Source of the DNA: Cryomorphaceae bacterium
Lineage (GTDB): Bacteria > Bacteroidota > Bacteroidia > Flavobacteriales_D > Crocinitomicaceae
Direction of reading: 5' to 3'
NCBI GenBank assembly: GCA_027483605.1
Contig: JAIXUE010000047.1
Span: 1-64,000 of the forward strand
Length of the DNA: 64,000 nucleotides
Both the position numbers and the translations under genes were made by a program. The notes beneath the pieces are model-generated. The model was not told the origin of the DNA. It made no database searches and worked only from the letters and a program-made list of their open reading frames with translations. Below, piece after piece: positions 18,456 to 28,181 of the stretch; within the stretch, counting starts at the first letter, position 1; each line of letters starts with the position of its first letter.

Positions 18456-19709
18456 GTGAAAAAATCTACCTTACTAGTGGCTTTGGCCCTCGCTTTCAAT
18501 TCCTTTGCACAATCTGTCAAAGGAGAGCAAATCACCTACACCTACGTTAAACTTCCGAGCAATCCTGTTCAGCCCAAGCCAACCAACTACACCTCGAGTA
18601 TCACGGCGGCTTACGAAGCAGAGAACCAAAAGCTCATGGCGCAATACGAAGCCGACAAAGCACAAGCTGAGGCCGACTACCAGCGCGAGATGGCAGACCT
18701 CCCCAACAAGCAAAAAGCTGCCGACGACAAATTTGAGCGCGAGACCAAAGCTTGGAACGAAAAATCTACCGCTTCCAAAATCATCGAAAAACAGGTCCTC
18801 AACGAAAACAACAAGCCAGTTAAAGATTATGTGCCGCAACCTTACCGCCGCACGGTCCCGATGCCCGTCATGAAAACATCCTATGACTACAATTCATTGG
18901 CTTCTACTTATTTATTTATCGACGGTTTGCAAAAAGGTGCTGCCAACGCCCTCAACTACACCGTTACCCTGCAAGGTTTTGAAGCCACGCCAGCTAAAAT
19001 TGTGTCTGAAGTAAAAGACGAAGTATCGCGCAAAGATGGCGCCAATGTAACTACAAAAGTTACCTATTACCACATCGAGTTCACTTACCGCCACCCAATG
19101 AGTTTTCGCGTTACCAACGCCATTAACCAAGAAATTTATGCAGCTGCACCAGCAGAGTTCACAGATTTCAAATTGTACAAAGGTACTGCTACTAAAACCC
19201 AACCATCTATGGACGTAAGTGCCGTCGTGAAGCAAATGGAAGACAAGTGCTTACAAGACAACCTCAAAGCGATCAACCACTTAGTCAATGACCGTATTGG
19301 TTACGAGCGTACAGAAGAGACCTTCGAGCTCAACTTCGTGAAATCAAAAAACGAGTCACATAATGACTTGCTAGACGCTTTCAATGCAGCGAACCTCGGC
19401 TTTAAAATGCTCGGCACCAACGAAGCACAAGGCGCAATGAAACTCAATGAAGCCATCGGCATCTGGAACAAAGCGCTCGAAGAGTCTGACATAGACAACA
19501 AAAAAGCGCGCATAGACAAAGACATCACGATTGCCATTTACTTCAATTTGCTCGAGGCTTACTTTGCGTTGCGCAATACTGCAGCAGCAGATGAAATCCT
19601 CAAAACAATGGGCCGCATGGACATCTCCAACCGCGAGAAAAAACAACGCGAGGCCTATGAGCAAGCGTTTATCGACCTGAAATTGCGCATGGCAGCCAAC
19701 GGCTTATAA
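18456..19709 (+). CDS. Secreted hypothetical protein (417 aa)
   Basis: Signal peptide MKKSTLLVALALAFNSFAQS, charged coiled-coil segment, helical C-terminal region. No family recognised. Confidence 0.7.
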   Translation: MKKSTLLVALALAFNSFAQSVKGEQITYTYVKLPSNPVQPKPTNYTSSITAAYEAENQKLMAQYEADKAQAEADYQREMADLPNKQKAADDKFERETKAWNEKSTASKIIEKQVLNENNKPVKDYVPQPYRRTVPMPVMKTSYDYNSLASTYLFIDGLQKGAANALNYTVTLQGFEATPAKIVSEVKDEVSRKDGANVTTKVTYYHIEFTYRHPMSFRVTNAINQEIYAAAPAEFTDFKLYKGTATKTQPSMDVSAVVKQMEDKCLQDNLKAINHLVNDRIGYERTEETFELNFVKSKNESHNDLLDAFNAANLGFKMLGTNEAQGAMKLNEAIGIWNKALEESDIDNKKARIDKDITIAIYFNLLEAYFALRNTAAADEILKTMGRMDISNREKKQREAYEQAFIDLKLRMAANGL

Positions 19710-19731
19710 GATTGCCGTATCTTCGTCCTCG

Positions 19732-22389
19732 ATGAAAATACTGCTGCTTTTTTTGTGTTGCTGTTTGGGAAGTTGGGCTCAAGTATATAAAGATCCATCC
19801 CAAACAACCAATGCGCGCGTAGCCGACCTACTTAGTCACATGACACCCGCAGAAAAAGCATGGCAGCTGTTCATGGTACCATCCGAATTTGATACCACAA
19901 AATGCCGTTTTACCGACGGCATTTTTGGTATTCAATTATTTGCCTCAGCACTTTCAGATCCCAATCAACAAATCCTAAACTATTCCAGTTCGAGCACCAA
20001 CCTTGAACTCATTGAGCGGGCCAACGACATTCAAAAACATTTCGTTGAAAACACGCGCCTAGGCATTCCTATCATCTTTTTTGACGAAGGCTTGCACGGT
20101 TTGGTGCGCGCTCAGGCCACGAGCTTTCCGCAAGCCATTGCCCTTGCGGCTACTTTTGACCCAAAGCTCGTGAGCAGCGCCGCAGCGCACATTGCGCGCG
20201 AAGCGCGCCTCATTGGCGTACGACAAATCTTGAGCCCCGTGCTCAACTTGGCCACAGATGTACGTTGGGGGCGTACCGAAGAAACCTTTGGCGAAGACCC
20301 TTACTTAGCCAGCCAAATGGGCGTCGCCTTTGTGTGGCCGCTCGAAAGCGCAGGTGTCGTCTGCACACCTAAGCATTTTATCGCCAACGTGGGTGCTGGC
20401 GGCCGCGACTCCTACCCCATTGGCCTGAGTGAGCGCGCGCTCTACATGAGCCAGTACCGACCTTTTCTAGCCGCTTTTCACGAAGGAAAAGCACGCTCGG
20501 TTATGAGCGCCTATAACTCGATAAATGGATATTCATCATCGAGTTCAAGCCAATTACTGCAACAAACACTCAAATCCGACTGGAACTTCAACGGATTTGT
20601 TATTTCAGACGCCAACGCAGTGGGGGGCACATTGGTTTTACACCGCACGGCTAGTACCTACAACGAAAGTGGCAAAGATGCCCTCGCGGCAGGCCTAGAC
20701 GTTATTTTTCAGACCGATTGCGCCCATTTTCAATTATTTGAACCCAGTTTACTCGGAAAGGAGTTAGCAAAAGCCCGCATCGATTCAGCAGTGGCCCGCG
20801 TATTGCGCGTGAAGTTTGAGCTTGGGCTATTTGAGCAGCCTTACTTGGCACTTCCCAAAGAAAAAGAAATTTCAAAACTCCTCGACGACGGCTTCATCAT
20901 TGCGCAAAAGTGTGCCGAACAATCCATGGTTCTATTGAAAAATGAAGCCAATGAAAAAGGGAAAGCTATTTTACCACTTGCCAAAGACAGCAAAATTTTA
21001 CTCTTGGGTGAAGCAGCAGCAACTGTCAAGCTCGGTGGCTACAGCGGTAAAGGTTATCAAAATGTAAGTATCAAAGATGGTTTGGAAGGGGCTTTTGGGC
21101 TCAAAAATGTAAGCTATTTTGCCTTGCCAGAAAATCCTTGGGGTACTCACAAAGTGGTACTCGAAACAAAAAATAGTTGGTTTGAGATTTCCAACGGATT
21201 CAAGGCTAGTTATTTCGACAACCCTACCCTGTCAGGAACACCCGTATGCAATAGAACTGAAAAGCAAATTGACCACCACTGGACACTCTACGGACCCGAT
21301 AGCACTACCGGGAACAGTTTCTTTTCTGCGCGCTGGGAGGCCCAATTAATTGGCAAGCAAAATACGACGCTCGATCTCGGTTTGGCTGGCAACGATGGCT
21401 TTCGTTTGTACCTCAACGACACCCTCCGCATAGATCAATGGGAAAAACAAGGATTTCACGAAAGAAAAATAGCTATCGACGTCAAAGAAGGGCAACAGTA
21501 TCAACTGCGCATTGAATTCCGAGAACCACAAGGAAATGGGCGAATCAAACTATTCGTTGAGGAACAGAGTAGTATAGACAGCCAAACTTATCTTGAGATA
21601 GAAAAGGTTTTGGACAGCGATGTTGCAGTCATTGTTGTAGACTACCCTGAAGGCGAATTTCAGGATCGTTCTTCTTTAGCTTTGGCACCAGCGCAAGTCA
21701 CACTCATCAAAGAAATCAAGGCCTGTGGTATACCAGTGGTTGTGGTCATTGTTGGGGGCAGCGCCGTGACCATGCAAGAATGGCAAGACGACGCCTCAGC
21801 TATTCTTTACAACTGGTACAGCGGTGAAGCTGGCGGCCTGGCGCTCGCCAATATCTTGAGTGGCAAAGTAAACCCTTCGGGGAAACTTCCTTTTTCCATT
21901 CCGCAGCACGAAGGCCAACTCCCCTTGAGTTATTGGCATGAAGCCACTGGCCGCGGCGACGACTACGTCAACGGCAGCGGCGAACCCCTCTACCCTTTTG
22001 GTTACGGGCTCAGCTATACCAAGTTTGAATACAGCCACTTCAAAATAGAGCAAAACACTTTCTCCTTGCCCAATGGAAACGACACCATAGCATTTTCTTT
22101 CCTACTTCAAAACACAGGGCAGTTCGACGGCGCAGAAGCCATTCAGTTTTACATCAAACCCATCTACAGCAAAGAAACCTTGCCTGTGCAATACCTCATC
22201 GACACCAAAAAAGTCGCGCTCAAAAAAGGCGAAACAATGGGCTTCGTTTCCTACAAAATTCCGCTATCAAAGTTAGGCATCCCAACAGGGCCAGGCTCAG
22301 ATGCGTACCCTATACAATTCCGAATCCAAATTGGTAGTTCTTCCAAGGACATTCGTTTGCAATCACAAATCCTTCAAATTCAATTTTAA
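19732..22389 (+). CDS. Glycoside hydrolase family 3 enzyme with inserted PA14 domain
   Basis: GIPIIFFDEGLHGLVR, TFGEDPYLASQMG, VCTPKHFIANVG, GFVISDANAVG (nucleophile region); PA14-like region LDLGLAGNDGFRLYLNDTLRIDQWEKQGFHER. Confidence 0.9.
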   Translation: MKILLLFLCCCLGSWAQVYKDPSQTTNARVADLLSHMTPAEKAWQLFMVPSEFDTTKCRFTDGIFGIQLFASALSDPNQQILNYSSSSTNLELIERANDIQKHFVENTRLGIPIIFFDEGLHGLVRAQATSFPQAIALAATFDPKLVSSAAAHIAREARLIGVRQILSPVLNLATDVRWGRTEETFGEDPYLASQMGVAFVWPLESAGVVCTPKHFIANVGAGGRDSYPIGLSERALYMSQYRPFLAAFHEGKARSVMSAYNSINGYSSSSSSQLLQQTLKSDWNFNGFVISDANAVGGTLVLHRTASTYNESGKDALAAGLDVIFQTDCAHFQLFEPSLLGKELAKARIDSAVARVLRVKFELGLFEQPYLALPKEKEISKLLDDGFIIAQKCAEQSMVLLKNEANEKGKAILPLAKDSKILLLGEAAATVKLGGYSGKGYQNVSIKDGLEGAFGLKNVSYFALPENPWGTHKVVLETKNSWFEISNGFKASYFDNPTLSGTPVCNRTEKQIDHHWTLYGPDSTTGNSFFSARWEAQLIGKQNTTLDLGLAGNDGFRLYLNDTLRIDQWEKQGFHERKIAIDVKEGQQYQLRIEFREPQGNGRIKLFVEEQSSIDSQTYLEIEKVLDSDVAVIVVDYPEGEFQDRSSLALAPAQVTLIKEIKACGIPVVVVIVGGSAVTMQEWQDDASAILYNWYSGEAGGLALANILSGKVNPSGKLPFSIPQHEGQLPLSYWHEATGRGDDYVNGSGEPLYPFGYGLSYTKFEYSHFKIEQNTFSLPNGNDTIAFSFLLQNTGQFDGAEAIQFYIKPIYSKETLPVQYLIDTKKVALKKGETMGFVSYKIPLSKLGIPTGPGSDAYPIQFRIQIGSSSKDIRLQSQILQIQF

Positions 22390-23621
22390 TGCGCATTCTT
22401 ATCCTCTCCGTTTCCCTCATGTGCTCCAATTTGTTGCTGGCCCAAGATACGCTGCGCGCGCTTTTCATCGGCAATAGTTACATGGGGGTCAATAACCTGC
22501 CTCAAATGGTTCAGGACCTGAGCAGCTCGCTTGGTGATGTCCTGCTTTATGACAGCAATACACCCGGAGGCCAAACTTTTCAAATGCACGCGAATAACCC
22601 TGTCAACTATCAAAAAATGGCCGCCCAAGAATGGGACTACATCATTTTACAGGGCCAAAGCCAAGAACCGAGCTTCCCTTACGGGCAAGTGAATACGCAA
22701 ACGCTCCCCTTTGCCGTGCAACTTGCCGATAGCGCCAAAGCCATTCAACCCTGCAGTCAGGTCAATTATTTCATGACCTGGGGACGCCAAAACGGCGATC
22801 CGCAATGGGATTCTATCAACACCTTCGACAAAATGAACACACGCCTGCGCGATGCCTATTTGCGCATTGCAGACTCCGCCAACGCTGCTGTTTCACCAGT
22901 TGCCGTTGCCTGGAAATATGTCCGAGACAACTACCCAGTGATCAATTTATACCAACAAGACGGCTCACACCCAAGTTTAACGGGCTCGTATTTGGCTGCT
23001 TGTGTATTTTATTCGTCGCTATATCACAAACCGAGCACGGGAAGTACTTATAACCCTGGTATTGACCTCGCAGATGCCCTGCTGCTGCAGCAAATTGCCA
23101 GTTCAATTGTCTTGGATAGCCTTTCAACTTGGAAACTCATTCATAGCGATAGTACACTGCAGGCGAATGCGAGTTACTCGAGTATTCCTGGCACGAGTTT
23201 ATTGAGTTTTTCAGCAACAGCCAACCAAGATGCCAATTTTACTTGGTATTTCCCCGACATGACTATAGAAACAGGACCAATCATTGGTTTTGAATACAAC
23301 CTCAGCACGTATCAAGTCATGCTAATTGCCGAAGGGCTTTGCGATACCGATACAGTCCTGATAGAAGTCAATAATCCAGGTGCTGGATTCTCTGAGCTGA
23401 GTTCCATACAATGGAAATGGATCAAGCCTACACAAATTGATGTATACAGCTCATCAATCCTTGAAATTCAAGCTATAGATTTACTCGGAAAAGTACTTTC
23501 AACTGAGCGAGAAGCCATTCAAAATGGAACCCGCCTTACCTTTGGGCCTTCCACTTCTTTTTTAAGGATAAACACGCCCAATGAGGCGACAATCATAAGG
23601 GTTCCTTACCTGCTTAATTGA
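22389..23621 (+). CDS. SGNH/GDSL-like hydrolase family secreted protein
   Basis: RALFIGNSYMGVNNLPQMV (GNS block I), DYIILQGQSQEP, DGSHPSLTGSYLAA (DxxH block V); TAATG overlap with GH3. Confidence 0.78.
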   Translation: MRILILSVSLMCSNLLLAQDTLRALFIGNSYMGVNNLPQMVQDLSSSLGDVLLYDSNTPGGQTFQMHANNPVNYQKMAAQEWDYIILQGQSQEPSFPYGQVNTQTLPFAVQLADSAKAIQPCSQVNYFMTWGRQNGDPQWDSINTFDKMNTRLRDAYLRIADSANAAVSPVAVAWKYVRDNYPVINLYQQDGSHPSLTGSYLAACVFYSSLYHKPSTGSTYNPGIDLADALLLQQIASSIVLDSLSTWKLIHSDSTLQANASYSSIPGTSLLSFSATANQDANFTWYFPDMTIETGPIIGFEYNLSTYQVMLIAEGLCDTDTVLIEVNNPGAGFSELSSIQWKWIKPTQIDVYSSSILEIQAIDLLGKVLSTEREAIQNGTRLTFGPSTSFLRINTPNEATIIRVPYLLN

Positions 23622-24660
23622 GCAATTTGTTGCGCGAGAAATAATTCTCTTCTGTAATGACAATTGGGTTGGGATTATACCACTTGACAAAATATCCAAA
23701 ATCTGTGGTGTTGTCTTTGCGCCATTTCTCGAATTGGTCGTTCGGGGCTTGGTTAAAAACCCAGTATGTATAGGCATCTGCAAAGCCTAGATCTTCAATT
23801 TGCTGCCAAAAGCTGAATAACTGCACCGGAAACTGCTTGGCGCTTTCGCTCTCCATCCAACTCTTTAGAAATGCCTTTCTAATTTGCAATAAAGAAGCTA
23901 CATTGATACTTGCTTTTTTATTACTGAGTTGATACTCTGTAGCGGCAAGAGCCATTTTTGATTCAAATGCCATCGTAAATGGGGCCATGTCTTGAGCAAA
24001 ACTCGTTCCAACGCCATCTTTTCCAAATAAAAAAGCTTTTTGATATGTTTGATACAGAACAGCACTCATTTCTTTGGTGCGTTGTGAATTGCGCTCTAGG
24101 TTCATAAATATTTCACCGTAAATAACGCCCCAAATTTCATTTTCAGAATTGCAATAAATGCGCGCCAATCGGTAGTAATTCGACGGGAATTCGGGATCCA
24201 TCTGGATTCCTTTTTCGTAATAGGGAATCGCCTTTTCGATTTCTCCTTTGATCAAAAAGATATTGCCAGACTCTACGTACAAGCGACCGCTGTGCGCAAA
24301 GCGTTCCATGCCTTTAGCGTAGGTAGCCAACGCTTCATCTGAGTTGCCCATGATGTCTTGGCTATTGCCAATCATTTGCCAAAGCTGATCGGTGGCTTCA
24401 GGATGATCTGTTTGGGTTTGCATGATTTGCACCGCCTTGGCATAATCCTTTTGCATGTAGTAGCTATAAGCATATTCATACCAGGCATCGTAATTGGTAG
24501 AATCTTGCTGTAAAACACCTTCTAAGATGACACGGCTCTGCGAAAAATTGCCCGCATCCATTTCTTTGATGGCTTCATTGATCTCTTTACTGGCGGGGTT
24601 AACTTGCGCCAAGAATGAAAAGAAAGAAAATGTGCAAAGGAGTGTGAGAATGCATTTCAT
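23614..24660 (-). CDS. Tetratricopeptide repeat protein
   Basis: Repeats such as YDAWYEYAYSYYMQKDYAKAVQIM and AIPYYEKGIQMDPEFPSNYYRLARIY. Confidence 0.8.
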   Translation of the reverse strand: MKCILTLLCTFSFFSFLAQVNPASKEINEAIKEMDAGNFSQSRVILEGVLQQDSTNYDAWYEYAYSYYMQKDYAKAVQIMQTQTDHPEATDQLWQMIGNSQDIMGNSDEALATYAKGMERFAHSGRLYVESGNIFLIKGEIEKAIPYYEKGIQMDPEFPSNYYRLARIYCNSENEIWGVIYGEIFMNLERNSQRTKEMSAVLYQTYQKAFLFGKDGVGTSFAQDMAPFTMAFESKMALAATEYQLSNKKASINVASLLQIRKAFLKSWMESESAKQFPVQLFSFWQQIEDLGFADAYTYWVFNQAPNDQFEKWRKDNTTDFGYFVKWYNPNPIVITEENYFSRNKLLN

Positions 24661-25571
24661 TGGAAGGGGGTAATTTGGAATTGGGTTAACTTAATTGCTT
24701 TTGATGATGAGGTACGCCAGAATACGCGTCTGGCACCGCAAAGATGAGCTATTCTTGCTAAAAAACTACGAACTGGCCTAATTTTACCAATTTGATAGCC
24801 TAAAACTACAGTGTAAATTCCTTCTTTGGTTTCGACCACTAAATACTGATGTGAATAGCTTGGCAAAGACGCTAATATAGCTTGGCTGTACAATTGTGCG
24901 CTGAGAACTGGCCATGTTTGAGGGCACTTCAAGGTTCTCTTTAGCGACCTTTTAACGCGTTTCCAATGGCCTTCGTAATAGTGCTTACTCTTGTGATTTT
25001 GAACTTTAACTTCACTGATTTGAGCATAAACATCACAAAGATCACTATACATCGGGCCTTGATACGCAAAACGCTGATCGCCGTCTATTGAGATATCTGT
25101 AGGTGATCCTTCTTCGTCGTGCCAGCGAAATGCGTACTTGAAATAAGCTGCACAAACATGCGGTTGATATTTGATTTGGTAAGCCCTTCCTGATGAGGGC
25201 GGTTCGTTGATGACAAACAATTGTTTGAAACTCTCCAATGGGCGCAGGCTCCAAAACTGCATGTATTTATGGTCTACAGCAGCTGAGTCGGGAAGCACTA
25301 AGTTGTAGGTGGTGTCTAGCGTCCACTTCATGTTTTGGGCACGCTCATAGGCATATACTTCAAACAAACCCATCCCAAGCTGCGGATGCCCCGGAACAAG
25401 TATACTATTGTATAATGCAGATTCATTTTTGATTTCTAATTCGAGCACCGTGTACTGATCAGAGAGCGTTGGCACTTGCTTCAATGTAAATCTGAGTTCC
25501 ACAGGTAACAGATCTGCATGCAGCACAGAGATGCTACTTATAAAAATGATGCTCCAAATCAGTCGTTCCAC
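24657..25571 (-). CDS. Hypothetical secreted protein
   Basis: N-terminal signal-like segment; 4-bp overlap with the TPR gene. No family recognised. Confidence 0.6.
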   Translation of the reverse strand: MERLIWSIIFISSISVLHADLLPVELRFTLKQVPTLSDQYTVLELEIKNESALYNSILVPGHPQLGMGLFEVYAYERAQNMKWTLDTTYNLVLPDSAAVDHKYMQFWSLRPLESFKQLFVINEPPSSGRAYQIKYQPHVCAAYFKYAFRWHDEEGSPTDISIDGDQRFAYQGPMYSDLCDVYAQISEVKVQNHKSKHYYEGHWKRVKRSLKRTLKCPQTWPVLSAQLYSQAILASLPSYSHQYLVVETKEGIYTVVLGYQIGKIRPVRSFLARIAHLCGARRVFWRTSSSKAIKLTQFQITPFQ

Positions 25572-27478
25572 ATGTAATATTTAGGAGTGAGCAATTGTTC
25601 CATATTCAATTCTTCTTTGGTATACCGACGATTAAATATTTCAATTTCCATATCTGGATAAATAACAAGTGTGAGGGAACTCGTCGCATAAGCACTTAAA
25701 TCCATCCAAACAATAGGGCCTTTACGGCGCAAATGAATACGCAACATATGATTGAAGTCGCGCAGGCGGTTGTATTCCATTTGCGGAAGTGGTTCAAATT
25801 GCTCGGGAATAAACTGATAGGCCAATTCAACTAAGGTTTCTATTTCTTTTTTTGAGAATTGCAGGGAATCAAGTCTTTGTGATTTGATAAGGCGCTCCAG
25901 GCCCTGTTTGGTTTCTAAGCTTAGACTTGGTTGGTCTTTTCTTTTATTGACAGAAGCATATTTTGGTTGAGGAATGCCCATTTCATAATAGCGTTCAAAA
26001 ATCAAATTCCCATCTGCATCGTATTCGCGACACCAGCCATCTCTCAGGCCAGCTGTATATCTGTAATCAAGCAATAACTTACCGCTAGAATCTAATTCTT
26101 GGTAAGGGCCATGCAGGCTATCCGAAATGGTATGCAACGCGCGAATTTTGATGCCGTTACTTGCGTAAAATTCTTTGTAGCATTCTTTGTTCTTGTATTC
26201 CACCCTACTTTTGAGAATGCCATTTGGGTAATAGGCATCCATCAATTGCTTAAAATAACCATCGGAACGCGTCTCGACAATAAAAACACTTTCAGGAACT
26301 GAGTTGGGGTACCAACGGCGGTTTTCGCGATAGGTATCCAAGCCCTTTTCTTTGGAAATCTCTAATCTTTGGGGATCTCCATTTGCATAAAATTGAATCA
26401 TGGTGGTGTCTTGCCCTTTTCGGTAGTCTCTTTTCCAATGCAATTGCCCGTTGTCATGCCACCAGGTTTCAACGCCTTTGGTGCGATCTAGCATGTAAAT
26501 ATCGACATCGTGCGTCTTGACACCCTGGGCGGTCCATTCTTTCAAATAACCGTTGGCACCTATATCCAAGACTTGCTCTAGTGTGAGCTGACCGTTGTCG
26601 GCCCATTCTTTTTTGTTGGGCTCAAACGGATGCGCCGTTTCGAGGTCATATAAATACCAATAAGCCTGCTTGCCGTTGGCGTGCCAACCCTTCCACTCGC
26701 CTACAGGCACATCGTTGTCATAATAGCGCTCCGACTCTATTTTGCCATCAAAATAATAAGTCAGGTATTTACCCTTCAGGCTACCATCTTTGTAAGTACC
26801 TTTGGCTTTCACTTTTCCATTGTCATAATATTCAATGACAGGGCCGTTTAAAGAACGGTGCTCATAATTGCCATCTTTAATGAATTGATGATTACGAACC
26901 ATGCTTAAACTACCCGTCGTGGGATCATATATTTTTTCTTGCCCAATAGGCACCATCAAGTAGGTATAACCGTCGTCGTCTACGGTGTGTTCAGGATGCA
27001 TACTTTTGTCTGACGCATTGAGCTCGTTGTAGCGAATCCAGGCATAGGTGTGCTCAAAGCGCCTCTGCCCAGTGAGGCCATATTCAACGGATTTCATACA
27101 ACGGCGGCCATTTGCATCCAGATAAATGAGGTTGTGTGTTTGCAGCGGCCCGTTTTCATAATACACTTTTTGGTCGATGAGCAAGGAGTCGTCGTCCCAC
27201 AAAGAAAATTTGCTCAGAACCCGCGGCTTGCCTTCGAGCGTATTGCAGGTTTCTTCTACCAAGCGCCCTTTCACGAAAACCCTGCGCTCATAGATTTTTC
27301 CCATGTGCAGCGTCTGGCACACGCCTTCTCTGGGCGTTTGTAGGTCATCGAGGTAAAAAGTAGAGAAAAGGTAATGTCCACCTTTTTTGTTGGTGGGTTT
27401 GAATTCACAGTTGTCTTGCGCAATTGAAAATTGAGCTAAATAGAAAATTCCAAATAAATAAGCGACCCTTAATTTCAT
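25559..27478 (-). CDS. MORN-repeat / YwqK-type protein (653-aa ORF; likely start 27478)
   Basis: Repeated YYDNGKVKAKGTYKDGSLKGKYLTYYFDGKIESERYYDNDVPVGEWKGWHANGK units; signal peptide from MKLRVAYLFGIFYLAQFSIAQ. Confidence 0.8.
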   Translation of the reverse strand: MKLRVAYLFGIFYLAQFSIAQDNCEFKPTNKKGGHYLFSTFYLDDLQTPREGVCQTLHMGKIYERRVFVKGRLVEETCNTLEGKPRVLSKFSLWDDDSLLIDQKVYYENGPLQTHNLIYLDANGRRCMKSVEYGLTGQRRFEHTYAWIRYNELNASDKSMHPEHTVDDDGYTYLMVPIGQEKIYDPTTGSLSMVRNHQFIKDGNYEHRSLNGPVIEYYDNGKVKAKGTYKDGSLKGKYLTYYFDGKIESERYYDNDVPVGEWKGWHANGKQAYWYLYDLETAHPFEPNKKEWADNGQLTLEQVLDIGANGYLKEWTAQGVKTHDVDIYMLDRTKGVETWWHDNGQLHWKRDYRKGQDTTMIQFYANGDPQRLEISKEKGLDTYRENRRWYPNSVPESVFIVETRSDGYFKQLMDAYYPNGILKSRVEYKNKECYKEFYASNGIKIRALHTISDSLHGPYQELDSSGKLLLDYRYTAGLRDGWCREYDADGNLIFERYYEMGIPQPKYASVNKRKDQPSLSLETKQGLERLIKSQRLDSLQFSKKEIETLVELAYQFIPEQFEPLPQMEYNRLRDFNHMLRIHLRRKGPIVWMDLSAYATSSLTLVIYPDMEIEIFNRRYTKEELNMEQLLTPKYYMWND

Positions 27479-27587
27479 ACGTTGCGCAAACTTGACGCAT
27501 AAATTTCCGAATAATAACACGATTTACAGAACTCAAAGCTATAAAATCGACAATTGATTCAATCAATAACCTTTTTGAAAAGCATAT

Positions 27588-28181
27588 TTATTTAGTAGCT
27601 AGCACTTGTATTGTCGCCGAAGCACCATTATGATAAGTACCTTCATTGACCTCTCGGTAGACTTTCTCTATTTTGATTTCCGTGAAGTCTTGACCAATTA
27701 AAGCCTGTAGCTCCTCGGTTGAATACAATAAGTCTGGATGCTGTGGGCCACCTGTTCCAAAACGCAATTGCTCTTGATCGTAAACTTCCATAATGAGCTG
27801 CCCTCCTGGCTTCAATGCAGCGTGCATTTGAGGCCAGATGTGTTGCTTTACCTGAAGCGGAAAATGGGCAAAAATCCCGATGATCAGGTCCCATGTATCT
27901 TCCTCTATATTTATTTCTCCTAGGTCAGCACAAATACAAGAAACTTCTACCCCATTTTGTTCAGCCAATTGGCTAGTTTTTTTCAATCCTTCCTCTGAAT
28001 AATCTATACACGTGACGTCATTTCCAAGACCTGCAAGATAAACGCCATTGCGACCTTCGCCTTCAGCCAAGCACAATACTTTTAAATCGGATCCAATTTG
28101 TTGCGCTTTCAAAAAATCATTGGCTTCTTGGCCATACGCATATGCCGTTTCGGCATAACGCTCGTTCCAAAATTCTTTCAT
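27588..28181 (-). CDS. Class I SAM-dependent methyltransferase
   Basis: FWNERYAETAYAYGQEANDFL; LKVLCLAEGEGRNGVYLAGLGNDVTCIDYSEEGLKK. Confidence 0.85.
   Translation of the reverse strand: MKEFWNERYAETAYAYGQEANDFLKAQQIGSDLKVLCLAEGEGRNGVYLAGLGNDVTCIDYSEEGLKKTSQLAEQNGVEVSCICADLGEINIEEDTWDLIIGIFAHFPLQVKQHIWPQMHAALKPGGQLIMEVYDQEQLRFGTGGPQHPDLLYSTEELQALIGQDFTEIKIEKVYREVNEGTYHNGASATIQVLATK

Noticed and set aside
25559-27478. Toxin-antitoxin system (YwqK-family antitoxin)
   Set aside because: The name comes from the repeat family. The protein has a signal peptide, is long, and has no toxin partner.
27553-27567. ATTGATT-C-AATCAAT palindrome resembling an FNR box
   Set aside because: The TTGAT/ATCAA spacing is 3 nt instead of 4. 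It is AT-rich, and no anaerobic gene is adjacent.
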